A stretch of DNA of 8,800 nt from CAYSPU01 sp964432995. GTDB taxonomy: Bacteria > Verrucomicrobiota > Verrucomicrobiia > Limisphaerales > JAHDYP01. The notes beneath the pieces were generated by a model, which did no database searches, had not been told where the DNA came from, and was given only the letters and a program-made list of their open reading frames with translations. The DNA is taken from the NCBI GenBank assembly GCA_964432995.1, contig CAYSPU010000242.1:1-8800 (forward strand). The letters run 5' to 3'. Of this stretch, positions 1 to 6,478 are shown one piece after another. Made by a program: the position numbers and the translations under genes. Every line of letters starts with the position of its first letter. The first letter of the stretch is position 1.

Positions 1-675
1 ACCCGACCCACCCGAAGCCGCCAAGGCGTGATACAGCTCCTCATCCGGCGCACCGCGCTCCACCAACCCCCGCATCGGCCCCGCGGCGATCGCCCGGCTC
101 AGCCGACCCAGCGTGTCCAGGTGCGCCCGCGGAGACGGCGGCACGAAGAAGAACAGCCGCGTCACCGGCACCCCGTCCACCGCCGGCTCCGCCAGCGACA
201 GTCCACCCCTCAGCAGCAGCAGCGCGATCACCCCGGCGTCGCGCCCCAGCGTCACCCGCGTGCTGAAGTGCGGCAGCGCAAAACCACCGCCCACCGGCGC
301 CCAGTTGACACCCCCCTGGACCCGCAGCCGCTGCGCCAGCAAACCGCGCACCGGCGGCGCCACCTTCGCCAAAGACCCAATCACCCGCTCAAGAACGTCA
401 ATCACGCCGGCCGCCGGAACCTCGCGCCAAATCCCGCCCGCCCGCAACATCGCGTCCAACGCCAAACCCGCCGCAAACGCCCCGCTCTCCGGACTCAAGA
501 ACCCCGTTCGCGCCGTCAACCCATGTGCCGCCGCCCAGTGCGCCACCTGCGCCCGATCGAACAGCAGCCGCCCCCGGTCGAACGTGTGCGGCAGCCCCTC
601 GTCGCGGATCCAGTCCTCAACGACTCTCTCCGCAACCCCGAAGGACTCGGCAATCTCGATCAAGTTCAGATACAT
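1..675 (-). CDS. HTH-PTS EIIA regulator, second paralogue (partial, C-terminus cut by window edge)
   Basis: 225 residues are visible, with no stop before the window edge. Residues 1-50 form an excisionase/MerR-type helix-turn-helix (DWIRDEGLP around 21-29, then F39, R41-A42, W47). Residues from about 65 onward resemble a PtsN/fructose-type EIIA domain, with the phospho-accepting histidine at H136 in the motif GFALPHFS. The visible part nearly completes the EIIA fold, so little is probably missing. The first 50 residues align without gaps to the other HTH-EIIA gene at 2948-3649 (19 of 50 identical by eye) and the active-site histidines sit at 136 and 135. It starts 28 bp after the hyfB-like stop, so it is probably in the same operon. 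No strong Shine-Dalgarno sequence precedes the ATG at 675, but the HTH begins directly there, which supports this start. Known: EIIA domains accept phosphate from HPr-type donors. Inferred: it is a phosphorylation-controlled DNA-binding protein. Its target is unknown. Confidence 0.8.
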   Translation of the reverse strand, partial: MYLNLIEIAESFGVAERVVEDWIRDEGLPHTFDRGRLLFDRAQVAHWAAAHGLTARTGFLSPESGAFAAGLALDAMLRAGGIWREVPAAGVIDVLERVIGSLAKVAPPVRGLLAQRLRVQGGVNWAPVGGGFALPHFSTRVTLGRDAGVIALLLLRGGLSLAEPAVDGVPVTRLFFFVPPSPRAHLDTLGRLSRAIAAGPMRGLVERGAPDEELYHALAASGGSG

Positions 676-703
676 CGTTCGCGATTCGTCCGGGGATTCG
701 GCC

Positions 704-2650
704 TCACGCGCGCCACACCAGCGCCACCGCCGCCACCCCCACCAAACCGAGGATCAGATAGAAAACATAGGCCTGCACGCGACCGTGCTGCAGGCGACGA
801 ATCATGGCGGACACCCACATCACCCGTCGGGCCGCCGGCTCGATCACCCGCTCCAACACCGTCTCCGGTGTGTGCTCCCCATAGGCCGCGCTTCGGGGCA
901 AAACCTCCAGGGGACGATGCCCATGACGCTCGGGGCGCAGGATCCAGGCAAACCACTCCGTCAGCAGCCCGGCAAATGACCCCGCCGTGTACTGCATGCG
1001 CGCGGTCGGCGCGGCATAACCACAGTCCCACGTCGGCCCGCGCACCAGACCGCCCCGGTGGACCCGGCGCCACAACCAACCCGCCCCCAGGACCACCCCC
1101 AGGGCCAGCATCGCATGCACCAAGCCCAAGACGCTCAGCGACTCCGGGGCCGCCACCTCGCCCCACGTCCCCTGCCACGACCTCACCGCTGCGTGCAACG
1201 CCGGCCAAAACAACGTCGGCACCAGCCCGATCGCCACGCACCCCGACGCCAACACCACCATCGCCCCGCGCATCGACCACCCACACTCGTGCGCCCGGTC
1301 GGCCGCCGCCGAACGCGGGGCCCCCAGAAACACCACGCCGCACACCTTCACAAAACACGCCAGCGCCAGCGCGCCCGTTACGGCCAACAGCACCACCGCC
1401 GGGATCGCCGCCAGTGCCGCCGCCCCCGCTCGATTCGCCGCCTCGAACATCCCGAGATACACCAGCCACTCGCTCACAAACCCGTTCAGCGGCGGTAACC
1501 CGCTAATCGCCACCGCCCCCAACCCAAACAGCGACGCCGTCCATGGCATCGCCCGCCAGAGCCCCCCCAGACAACTCATCTCCCGCGTGCCCGTGGCGTG
1601 CAACACCGACCCCGCCCCTAGGAACAAGAGCGACTTGAACAACCCGTGATTCCAGACGTGCAACAGCCCGCCCGCCAACGCCAATGCCCCCCACTCCGGA
1701 TGCCCGTGCGCCACCGCCACCTGCGCAAAACCCACCCCCAACAGAATGATTCCGATGTTCTCGACGCTGTGATATGCCAGCAGCCGCTTCAGATCGTGCT
1801 GCCCCAGCGCAAACGCCACCCCCAACACCGCGCTCGTCAAACCCAAGGCCGTCACCACCCACCCCGCCCCCGCCGGCACCGGCAGCCACCCGCTGAATCG
1901 CACAATCCCATACACCCCCATCTTGATGGCCACCCCCGACAGAATCGCCGAAACATGGCTCGGCGCATTCGCGTGCGCCGACGGCAGCCAAATGTGCAAC
2001 GGGAACAAACCCGCCTTCACTCCAAACCCGAATAACGCCAGCCAGAACAACGGCGCCAATTCGTCCCGCTCGCGCATCGGCCCCAACTCCCAACTCCCCG
2101 TCCGCGCTGCCAGCAAAGCGAAAAACGCAAACAACAACAGCGTCCCCGCGTGCGACGCCGCCAAATACAGCCACCCCGCCTCCCGCACCTCGCGCCGCTG
2201 CCGATCCAGCGTGATCAGGAAATACCCGCTCAACGCAAACGCCTCCCACACGATCAGGAAGTGCAGCCCGTTCGAGCAGACCAACAACAGCCCCATGCAG
2301 AGCAACAGCGCGCTCCACCACCATCGGCCCGCCGGCGCCGACACCGGATGCCGCGCCTCCGCCCAGTACTCCCGCGAATAAACCGTTGCCGCCACGCCCA
2401 CCACGGCCAACAACGCCAGAAACAAGGCGCTCACCCCGTCCAACCGCAGATGCACCGTTTCACCGCCTATGCGCAGTCCACTCGTCCACTCCCACGCCAC
2501 CCCCGTGGCCAGCACCCAACCCGCCGCCACCACCGCCGCCACCGCGCTCAACATCGACGCCCCCAGCCACCAGCGCTCCGCACGGGAGGCGCTCGCCCAG
2601 GCCACCAGCCCGGCACCGCCCGCAACCGCCAGTAACACGCCGGGAGTCAT
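704..2650 (-). CDS. HyfB/NuoL-like proton-conducting membrane subunit (hydrogenase-4 / complex-I antiporter family)
   Basis: This is a 648-residue, very hydrophobic protein with about 14-16 predicted membrane segments. It belongs to the Mrp/NuoL/HyfB antiporter-like family, the ion-translocating arm of membrane hydrogenases and complex I. Visible family features are a glutamate in a mid-membrane helix (VWEAFALSGYF, E136), a lysine in FGVKAGLFPLHIWLP (K212), the histidine- and lysine-rich stretch LKRLLAYHSVENIG (about 288-300), HGLFKSLLFLGAGSVLHATG (K339) and SGLPPLNGFVSEW (383-395). The motif WDCGY...RMQYT (541-554) followed by a long C-terminal tail with a last membrane helix (about 627-646) fits HyfB better than NuoL. 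The start at 2650 has an excellent Shine-Dalgarno sequence. HTH-EIIA genes lie on both sides. No catalytic hydrogenase, NuoH-like or iron-sulfur subunit is in view; these would be expected to the left. I leave the symbol empty because hydrogenase, formate hydrogenlyase and orphan complexes share this subunit. Confidence 0.88.
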   Translation of the reverse strand: MTPGVLLAVAGGAGLVAWASASRAERWWLGASMLSAVAAVVAAGWVLATGVAWEWTSGLRIGGETVHLRLDGVSALFLALLAVVGVAATVYSREYWAEARHPVSAPAGRWWWSALLLCMGLLLVCSNGLHFLIVWEAFALSGYFLITLDRQRREVREAGWLYLAASHAGTLLLFAFFALLAARTGSWELGPMRERDELAPLFWLALFGFGVKAGLFPLHIWLPSAHANAPSHVSAILSGVAIKMGVYGIVRFSGWLPVPAGAGWVVTALGLTSAVLGVAFALGQHDLKRLLAYHSVENIGIILLGVGFAQVAVAHGHPEWGALALAGGLLHVWNHGLFKSLLFLGAGSVLHATGTREMSCLGGLWRAMPWTASLFGLGAVAISGLPPLNGFVSEWLVYLGMFEAANRAGAAALAAIPAVVLLAVTGALALACFVKVCGVVFLGAPRSAAADRAHECGWSMRGAMVVLASGCVAIGLVPTLFWPALHAAVRSWQGTWGEVAAPESLSVLGLVHAMLALGVVLGAGWLWRRVHRGGLVRGPTWDCGYAAPTARMQYTAGSFAGLLTEWFAWILRPERHGHRPLEVLPRSAAYGEHTPETVLERVIEPAARRVMWVSAMIRRLQHGRVQAYVFYLILGLVGVAAVALVWRA

Positions 2651-2655
2651 ACCCC

Positions 2656-2662
2656 CACCTCC
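2656..2662 (-). promoter_or_regulatory. Ribosome binding site of the hyfB-like gene
   Basis: Read on the minus strand, GGAGGTG lies just upstream of the ATG at 2650, with about 7 bases between GGAGG and the start codon. It is one of the strongest Shine-Dalgarno sequences in the window and fixes the start. By contrast, glmS and the second HTH-EIIA gene have no clear one. Confidence 0.7.
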
Positions 2663-2707
2663 GCGAAGCCCGCGCTCCGGCGGACCGAGGCTCTCCCTGA
2701 ACCGTCA

Positions 2708-2791
2708 GGTAGGGCGACCTCTCCGAGGGCGCCGCAAACCACAGTCTCCGAACCACTTGTTTCCGGCGCGCTGCGGAGAGCGCGCCCTACC
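2708..2791. repeat. 84-bp imperfect palindrome, MITE- or REP-like
   Basis: The left arm 2708-2739 and right arm 2759-2791 are inverted copies. The outer 18 bases (2708-2725 against 2774-2791) match at 16 of 18, and the next 14 match at 12 of 14 after one gap; a 19-nt loop separates the arms. The right arm also holds its own perfect 8-bp stem (2765-2772 with 2779-2786). RNA from this region would form a long hairpin between the HTH-EIIA and hyfB-like coding regions. It could be a mobile palindromic repeat, an attenuating or processing hairpin, or both. No U-run follows, so it is not a standard intrinsic terminator. Confidence 0.7.
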
Positions 2792-2805
2792 TCCCGCAGG
2801 TTCAT

Positions 2806-2836
2806 GACCTCAAAGCGCGTCCAAACTTTGGAGGTC
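2806..2836. repeat. Inverted repeat with 10-11-bp arms
   Basis: GACCTCAAAG (2806-2815) is complementary to CTTTGGAGGTC (2826-2836) with one bulged base and a 10-nt loop. It lies immediately to the right of the 84-bp palindrome and is probably part of the same composite repeat. There is no T-tract on either side. Confidence 0.5.
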
Positions 2837-2868
2837 CGGCCTCTCCCTGAACCGGAAATGCAGAATGG

Positions 2869-2910
2869 ACGTTCGACGTTGAACGTTGAACGTTGGACGT
2901 TGAGCGTTTC
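2869..2910. repeat. Heptanucleotide tandem array, ACGTTGA type, six units
   Basis: Six consecutive 7-bp units occupy this stretch: ACGTTCG, ACGTTGA, ACGTTGA, ACGTTGG, ACGTTGA and GCGTTTC. The block is flanked by a short inverted repeat, GAACCGG at 2849-2855 and CCGGTTC at 2911-2917. Because 7 is not a multiple of 3, the array gives different peptide repeats in each frame and makes spurious ORFs. It lies about 40 bp past the stop codon of the first HTH-EIIA gene. Confidence 0.8.
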
Positions 2911-2947
2911 CCGGTTCCTGAGCACAATCCGTCCGCCCCGCCGGAAC

Positions 2948-3649
2948 TCACACATCGCTCGGACCCTCCTCGCGCGGCGGCGGCAGATTCCCACAGATCC
3001 GCCGAACACTCCCCAACAACTCCTCCCGACTCGCCTGACCCCGCACCAACGACTTCAAGCCCGCATCCCGCAAGGCGAAGGACAACCGCGAAAGCAAATG
3101 CACATGCGCCCGCATCGTCGGGCTGATCAGGGTGAACAACGCCTGCACCGGTTGCCCGTCCAAGGCACCAAAGTCCACCGGCCGCTCCAGGAAACACAAC
3201 GACACCTGCGGCTTCTCCACGTGCAACACCGCCGGATTCCGGGGGTGAGGAATGGCGATGCCGTCGCCCACACCCGTCGAACTCAGGCGCTCCCGAGCCA
3301 GCATCGCCTGCAGCAAATACTCCCGGTCCAGGGCTTCAGGCAACCGCACCACCTCCACCACGTTCCGCAAGACTTCTTCCACAGTCGAACCGCCAACCCG
3401 GTAGTAGATCCCTCCCGCCTGCAGGGCGTCGGCAAGCGTCGGCAACGGCTGCCCCATCTCCTCTTCCTGCAACGCGTCCACAGGCATATTCAGCTTGTTC
3501 GCCGTTGCCCACCCAAGCACCTCGGCCCGACTGAACCGATACTGGCCGCTCATGCGATAGCCGGGCAGCTTGCGGTCGCTAATCCACCGATACACGGTCT
3601 TCTCCGAGACACGCAGCAGCTCCGACACATCTCTGACGGTCAACTTCAT
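2948..3649 (-). CDS. HTH-PTS EIIA regulator, first paralogue
   Basis: This is a complete 233-residue protein. Residues 1-50 form an excisionase-type helix-turn-helix (SELLRVSEKTVYRWISDRKL, then YRFSRAEVLGWA at 37-48). Residues from about 68 to 222 form a PtsN/fructose-type EIIA domain with the phospho-accepting histidine H135 in GIAIPHPRNP and the later family segment ISPTMRAHVHLLSRLS. The open frame runs further upstream to 3886, but that part has no recognisable domain, and the ATG at 3649 begins exactly at the HTH with TAGGTAG just ahead of it, so I chose it. Its partner is a plausible PTS phosphate donor; no EI, HPr or sugar permease is in view, which argues for a regulatory rather than a transport role. 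Known: EIIA-Ntr proteins act on potassium transport and nitrogen control. Inferred: this protein regulates the downstream hyfB-like operon in response to phosphorylation. Confidence 0.88.
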   Translation of the reverse strand: MKLTVRDVSELLRVSEKTVYRWISDRKLPGYRMSGQYRFSRAEVLGWATANKLNMPVDALQEEEMGQPLPTLADALQAGGIYYRVGGSTVEEVLRNVVEVVRLPEALDREYLLQAMLARERLSSTGVGDGIAIPHPRNPAVLHVEKPQVSLCFLERPVDFGALDGQPVQALFTLISPTMRAHVHLLSRLSFALRDAGLKSLVRGQASREELLGSVRRICGNLPPPREEGPSDV

Positions 3650-3883
3650 TCTACCTATTATGCCCTTTCTTTGCCCAATCCTGGACAAAACCGGACATTG
3701 CTGGCCATTTCTTCTCCGGCTGTCAAGGGGATTTCCCGCGCCTGGATCCTCGCGTAAGGAACGCGGTGGCTTCGGTCGTCCCCGGTCAGCGCGCGGCAGG
3801 CAATCCTGGCCCCATCGATACCGCCTTCCTTGCTTCCCAGGGGCAGTTCGCCGCCGCAGGCAGGTAATGGCTCCCTGCGACCC

Positions 3884-3911
3884 CATTCTTCATCCTGCAT
3901 TCCTCATCCTG
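3884..3911. repeat. Heptanucleotide array, CATCCTG/CATTCCT type, four units
   Basis: Four 7-bp units, CATTCTT, CATCCTG, CATTCCT and CATCCTG, also read as two 14-bp repeats differing at one base. Heptamer phasing persists more loosely to the right: CCCTCTT and CCCTCTC at 3931-3944, then TTTGCTC and TATGCTC at 3952-3965 and GATGCTC at 3973-3979. Confidence 0.65.
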
Positions 3912-4006
3912 CATTGCCCCAAAGAACCTTCCCTCTTCCCTCTCCTCTCCCTTTGCTCTATGCTCTCGCACCGATGCTCCACGTCGCCAGCGCCCCAACC
4001 CCCTCA

Positions 4007-4104
4007 CTCCTAACTCCCAGCTCCCAGCTCCCAACTCCCAACTCCCAGCTCCCAGCTCCCAGCTCCCAACTCCCAGCTCCCAACTCCCAACTCCTAGCTA
4101 CTAA
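4007..4104. repeat. Heptanucleotide tandem array, CTCCCAR type, 14 units, abutting glmS
   Basis: Fourteen uninterrupted 7-bp units fill 98 bp. The core is CTCCCAG or CTCCCAA; the first unit is CTCCTAA, and the last two, CTCCTAG and CTACTAA, are degenerate. Only two bases separate the array from the glmS ATG. The transcript leader of glmS is therefore pyrimidine- and C-rich with no purine-rich ribosome binding site. The array occupies the whole core region where a Shine-Dalgarno sequence would sit. Confidence 0.9.
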
Positions 4105-4106
4105 CC

Positions 4107-5990
4107 ATGTGCGGCATCGTTGGATACATCGGCAAACAAGAGGCCGGCCCCATCCTCCTCGACGGCCTCCTTCGGCTTGAATACCGCGGCTACGACAGCG
4201 CGGGCATTAGCGTCCTGCACGGCGCTGAATTCCAGATTCGCAAGAAGAAGGGGAAGATCGAGGAAGGCCTCGCCCGCGTCCTCCAGACCGAGCCCATCCA
4301 GGGCAACGTCGGCGTCGGCCACACCCGCTGGGCCACCCACGGCCCGCCCTCCGACGAGAACTCGCACCCGCACCTCGACCAATCCGGCCGCATCGCCGTC
4401 GTCCACAACGGCGTCATCGAGAATTTCGAGACCCTCAAGAAGGAACTCCTTTCCCAAGGCCACACGTTCCATTCCTCAACCGACACCGAGGTCCTGGCCC
4501 ACGTGATCGGACAGCACTACGAACGCGTCCTGGCAGAAGACTCTCAGGCCCACCCCCTCCAGCGCGGCGATACCCATCCGCTGGCGCGCGCCGTCTTGTC
4601 CGCCCTCCAGGACGTCACCGGCACTTACGGAATCGCCGTGCTCTCCCGGGACTACCCCGACGTGATGGTCGGCGCCCGACGCGGTTCCCCGCTCATTGTC
4701 GGCATCGGGAAGGACGAAAGCTTCCTGGCTTCCGACGCCTCCGCGGTCGTTTCCCACACGCGCCAGGTCGTCTACCTGAATGACCTCGACGTGGTCACCC
4801 TCAAGGCGGACGCCTACAAGGTCGAGCGTGTGGACGCCTCGACCGCGCACGTGAAGGTCAGCCAACTCGAGTTCAAGGAGGACGACGTCCAGAAGGGCGC
4901 CTTCCCTCACTACATGCTCAAGGAGATCTTCGAGCAGCCGCGCGCCATGGAGAACGCTCTGCGCGGCCGCATCGACCGCGAAGACGCCACCGCCCGCTTC
5001 GGCGGCCTCAACATGACCGCCGCCGAACTCCGCGCCGTGGACCGCATTGTCATCTGCGCCTGCGGCACTTCCTGGCACGCCGCCCTCACCGGCGAATACC
5101 TCATCGAAGAACTCGCCCACGTCCCGGTCGAAGTCGAATACGCCTCCGAGTTCCGCTATCGCAACCCGCCCATCGACAAGCACACCCTCGTCCTCGTCAT
5201 CAGCCAGTCCGGCGAAACCGCCGATACCCTGGCCGGCCTCCGCGAATCCCGCCGCCGCGGACACAAGGTCCTCGCCATCTGCAACGTCGTCGGCAGCACC
5301 ATCGCCCGTGAATCCGACGGCGGCATCTACCTCCACGCGGGACCCGAAATCGGCGTCGCCTCCACCAAGGCTTTCACCGCCCAGGTCACCGTCCTCGCCC
5401 TCCTCGCCCTCCTGCTCGGACGCATCCGCATGCTTGCGTTCCGTCGCGGCGCCGAGTTCCTCGAGGCCCTCGATGCCCTCCCCAAACAGATGGAGGCCGT
5501 CCTCGCCCAGAACGACCGCATCCGCGACATCGCCCTCCGGTTCAAGGACGCCCACAACTTCTTCTTCCTCGGCCGCCAATACAATTTCCCTGTCGCCCTC
5601 GAAGGCGCCCTGAAGCTCAAGGAGATCTCCTACATCCACGCCGAAGGCTACCCCGCCGCCGAAATGAAACATGGCCCCATCGCCATGATCGACGAACAGA
5701 CCCCCGCTGTCTTCGTCGTCCCCGCCGGGTCGATGTTCGACAAGACCATCTCCAACCTCGAGGAAATCAAGGCGCGCAGGGGCCCGATCATCGCCCTCAC
5801 CACCGAGGACAAGGCCGCCGACCTCCGTCGCAAGGCCGAACACGTCATTGCCCTGCCCAATACCCTCGAGTCGCTCTTCCCGCTCCTCGCCGCGATCCCC
5901 CTCCAACTCATCGCTTACCACATCGCCGTCGCCCGCGGCTGCGACGTCGACCAGCCCCGCAACCTCGCCAAGAGCGTGACGGTCGAGTGA
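4107..5990 (+). CDS. glmS: Glutamine--fructose-6-phosphate aminotransferase (isomerizing)
   Basis: This is a complete 627-residue enzyme, slightly longer than the about 609 residues of E. coli GlmS. It converts fructose-6-phosphate and glutamine to glucosamine-6-phosphate and glutamate, the first committed step to UDP-GlcNAc for peptidoglycan and lipopolysaccharide, in the cytoplasm. The N-terminal Ntn glutaminase domain (1-240) shows the nucleophile Cys2 in MCGIVGYIG, HTRWATHG (72-79), the oxyanion pair N101-G102 in VVHNGVIEN and D126 in STDTEV. Two SIS isomerase domains follow (about 305-445 and 478-617) with ACGTSWH (318-324), SQSGET (366-371), STKAFT (419-424), KLKEISYIHAEGY (E506, H511) and the C-terminal loop NLAKSVTVE. 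The ATG at 4107 is required because Cys2 must follow the initiator methionine. It is monocistronic in this view. No glmS ribozyme is apparent upstream; heptamer repeats fill that space. Confidence 0.97.
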   Translation: MCGIVGYIGKQEAGPILLDGLLRLEYRGYDSAGISVLHGAEFQIRKKKGKIEEGLARVLQTEPIQGNVGVGHTRWATHGPPSDENSHPHLDQSGRIAVVHNGVIENFETLKKELLSQGHTFHSSTDTEVLAHVIGQHYERVLAEDSQAHPLQRGDTHPLARAVLSALQDVTGTYGIAVLSRDYPDVMVGARRGSPLIVGIGKDESFLASDASAVVSHTRQVVYLNDLDVVTLKADAYKVERVDASTAHVKVSQLEFKEDDVQKGAFPHYMLKEIFEQPRAMENALRGRIDREDATARFGGLNMTAAELRAVDRIVICACGTSWHAALTGEYLIEELAHVPVEVEYASEFRYRNPPIDKHTLVLVISQSGETADTLAGLRESRRRGHKVLAICNVVGSTIARESDGGIYLHAGPEIGVASTKAFTAQVTVLALLALLLGRIRMLAFRRGAEFLEALDALPKQMEAVLAQNDRIRDIALRFKDAHNFFFLGRQYNFPVALEGALKLKEISYIHAEGYPAAEMKHGPIAMIDEQTPAVFVVPAGSMFDKTISNLEEIKARRGPIIALTTEDKAADLRRKAEHVIALPNTLESLFPLLAAIPLQLIAYHIAVARGCDVDQPRNLAKSVTVE

Positions 5991-6030
5991 GAGGAGTGCC
6001 TTCGTGTTTCGTTGTTGTCCCGTGAAAATG

Positions 6031-6090
6031 AAGTCGTGAACAGGTGAGTGAAGTCGTGAACAGTGAAAAATAGTCGTGAACAAACGACGG
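6031..6090. repeat. Direct repeat, 20-bp period, three copies
   Basis: AGTCGTGAACA recurs at 6032, 6052 and 6072, exactly 20 bp apart; the last ten bases of each copy diverge. A degenerate earlier copy may begin near 6011. The block starts 41 bp after the glmS stop. On the minus strand it reads as GTTCACGACT alternating with TCAC-rich tens. It could be a spreading intergenic repeat or an iteron-like protein-binding array; the former seems likelier given the other repeats in this window. Confidence 0.7.
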
Positions 6091-6174
6091 CACTCAATTT
6101 CGCGGCTCGTCGAAGTTGATTGAAATTGCCGAAGGTCGCGACCGACCTGTTCCGTCGTCGAAATAGGCCGTCAG

Positions 6175-6432
6175 TCAGACACCCTTCCGGCGTTTCGGTC
6201 CCCCTTTGCCCTTCCTGTCGGGAGCCTGAATCTCACTCTGCGTGGGAGCAAGTCCCTTTTCGGCCAACGTGCTCGCGATCGAGTTGCGTACAAACTGGCT
6301 GACTGACTCGTTGCCACGAGCCTCATCGATCTTGGACGCAAGCGATACCGGAATCCGGACCACAAGTCTTACAAACTGGTTGGCGTGCTGGTCGGGCACA
6401 GGGGGGTGATACCACACAGGCCAGCCAAGCAC
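6175..6432 (-). CDS. Small ribbon-helix-helix (CopG/Arc-like) protein
   Basis: This is an 85-residue protein if read from GTG at 6432. Residues 20-60 fit the ribbon-helix-helix fold: a beta strand FVRLVVRIP, helix A SLASKIDEARGN, the turn, and helix B SVSQFVRNSIASTLAEKG. A basic tail follows (DRKGKGGPKRRKG, 72-84), probably non-specific DNA contacts. The start is uncertain: only GTG codons are available (6432, 6417, 6399) and none has a clear ribosome binding site; the RHH core would survive any of them. Such proteins act as dimers, as autorepressors, antitoxins or plasmid and phage regulators. No toxin gene adjoins it, so I do not call it an antitoxin. It lies tail to tail with glmS and divergent from the recombinase, and may belong to that element. 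Confidence 0.65.
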   Translation of the reverse strand: MLGWPVWYHPPVPDQHANQFVRLVVRIPVSLASKIDEARGNESVSQFVRNSIASTLAEKGLAPTQSEIQAPDRKGKGGPKRRKGV

Positions 6433-6478
6433 ACGAGTTTTGTCCCAAATTTGACTTGCGCGCCCGACTAAACTCGTG
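6432..6478. promoter_or_regulatory. Perfect 9-bp inverted repeat at the RHH gene start (possible operator)
   Basis: CACGAGTTT (6432-6440) and AAACTCGTG (6470-6478) are perfect inverted copies separated by 29 bp. The left arm touches the predicted GTG start of the RHH gene, so the right arm lies in its likely promoter region. Inferred: an operator through which the RHH dimer could repress its own gene. Confidence 0.4.

Larger units (their letters stand above)
2691..2854. repeat. Direct repeat pair, 14 bp, copies 150 bp apart
   Basis: CTCTCCCTGAACCG occurs at 2691-2704 and again at 2841-2854. The two copies bracket the 84-bp palindrome and a second inverted repeat, so the 2691-2854 stretch looks like a composite intergenic repeat. 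It lies between the first HTH-EIIA gene and the hyfB-like gene. Function is unknown. Confidence 0.6.
3650..4106. other. Divergent intergenic region between the HTH-EIIA gene and glmS
   Basis: This 457-bp stretch has no credible gene. It must carry the promoters for both divergent genes, but I see no convincing -35/-10 pair for either. Near the HTH-EIIA gene, GGACA occurs twice exactly 10 bp apart (3683-3687 and 3693-3697), a possible regulator site. From 3884 to 4104 the sequence is largely heptamer repeats of changing unit. The small ORFs that cross it are made by those repeats. Confidence 0.7.

Noticed and set aside
28..1506. Long plus-strand open frame of 492 residues, rich in Pro, Arg and Thr
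   Set aside because: It is the antisense of the hyfB-like gene and the second HTH-EIIA gene. Low-complexity composition from GC-rich DNA and no domain.
3650..3886. Upstream extension of the first HTH-EIIA gene by 79 residues
   Set aside because: The frame is open, but the added sequence has no domain, and the HTH starts exactly at the ATG at 3649, as in the paralogue.
3786..4034. Small minus-strand ORF with GSWELG- and QDEECRMKN-like peptides
   Set aside because: These peptides come from translating heptamer repeats; not a gene.
3650..4106. glmS ribozyme upstream of glmS
   Set aside because: No recognisable ribozyme core; the region directly before glmS is a heptamer array.
4476..6083. Minus-strand open frame of 535 residues, rich in Gly, Asp and Glu, opposite glmS
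   Set aside because: Antisense shadow of glmS codon usage; glmS itself is unambiguous on the other strand.
6031..6090. CRISPR array
   Set aside because: Only three copies with about 9-bp spacers; a simple direct repeat, and no cas genes.
6095..6128. CAATTTC/GAAATTG inverted repeat as a terminator for glmS
   Set aside because: The stem is only 7 bp and AT-rich, with a 20-nt loop and no T-run.
6134..6143. Perfect 10-bp palindrome GGTCGCGACC
   Set aside because: Several 10-bp palindromes are expected by chance in 8.8 kb; no context supports it.
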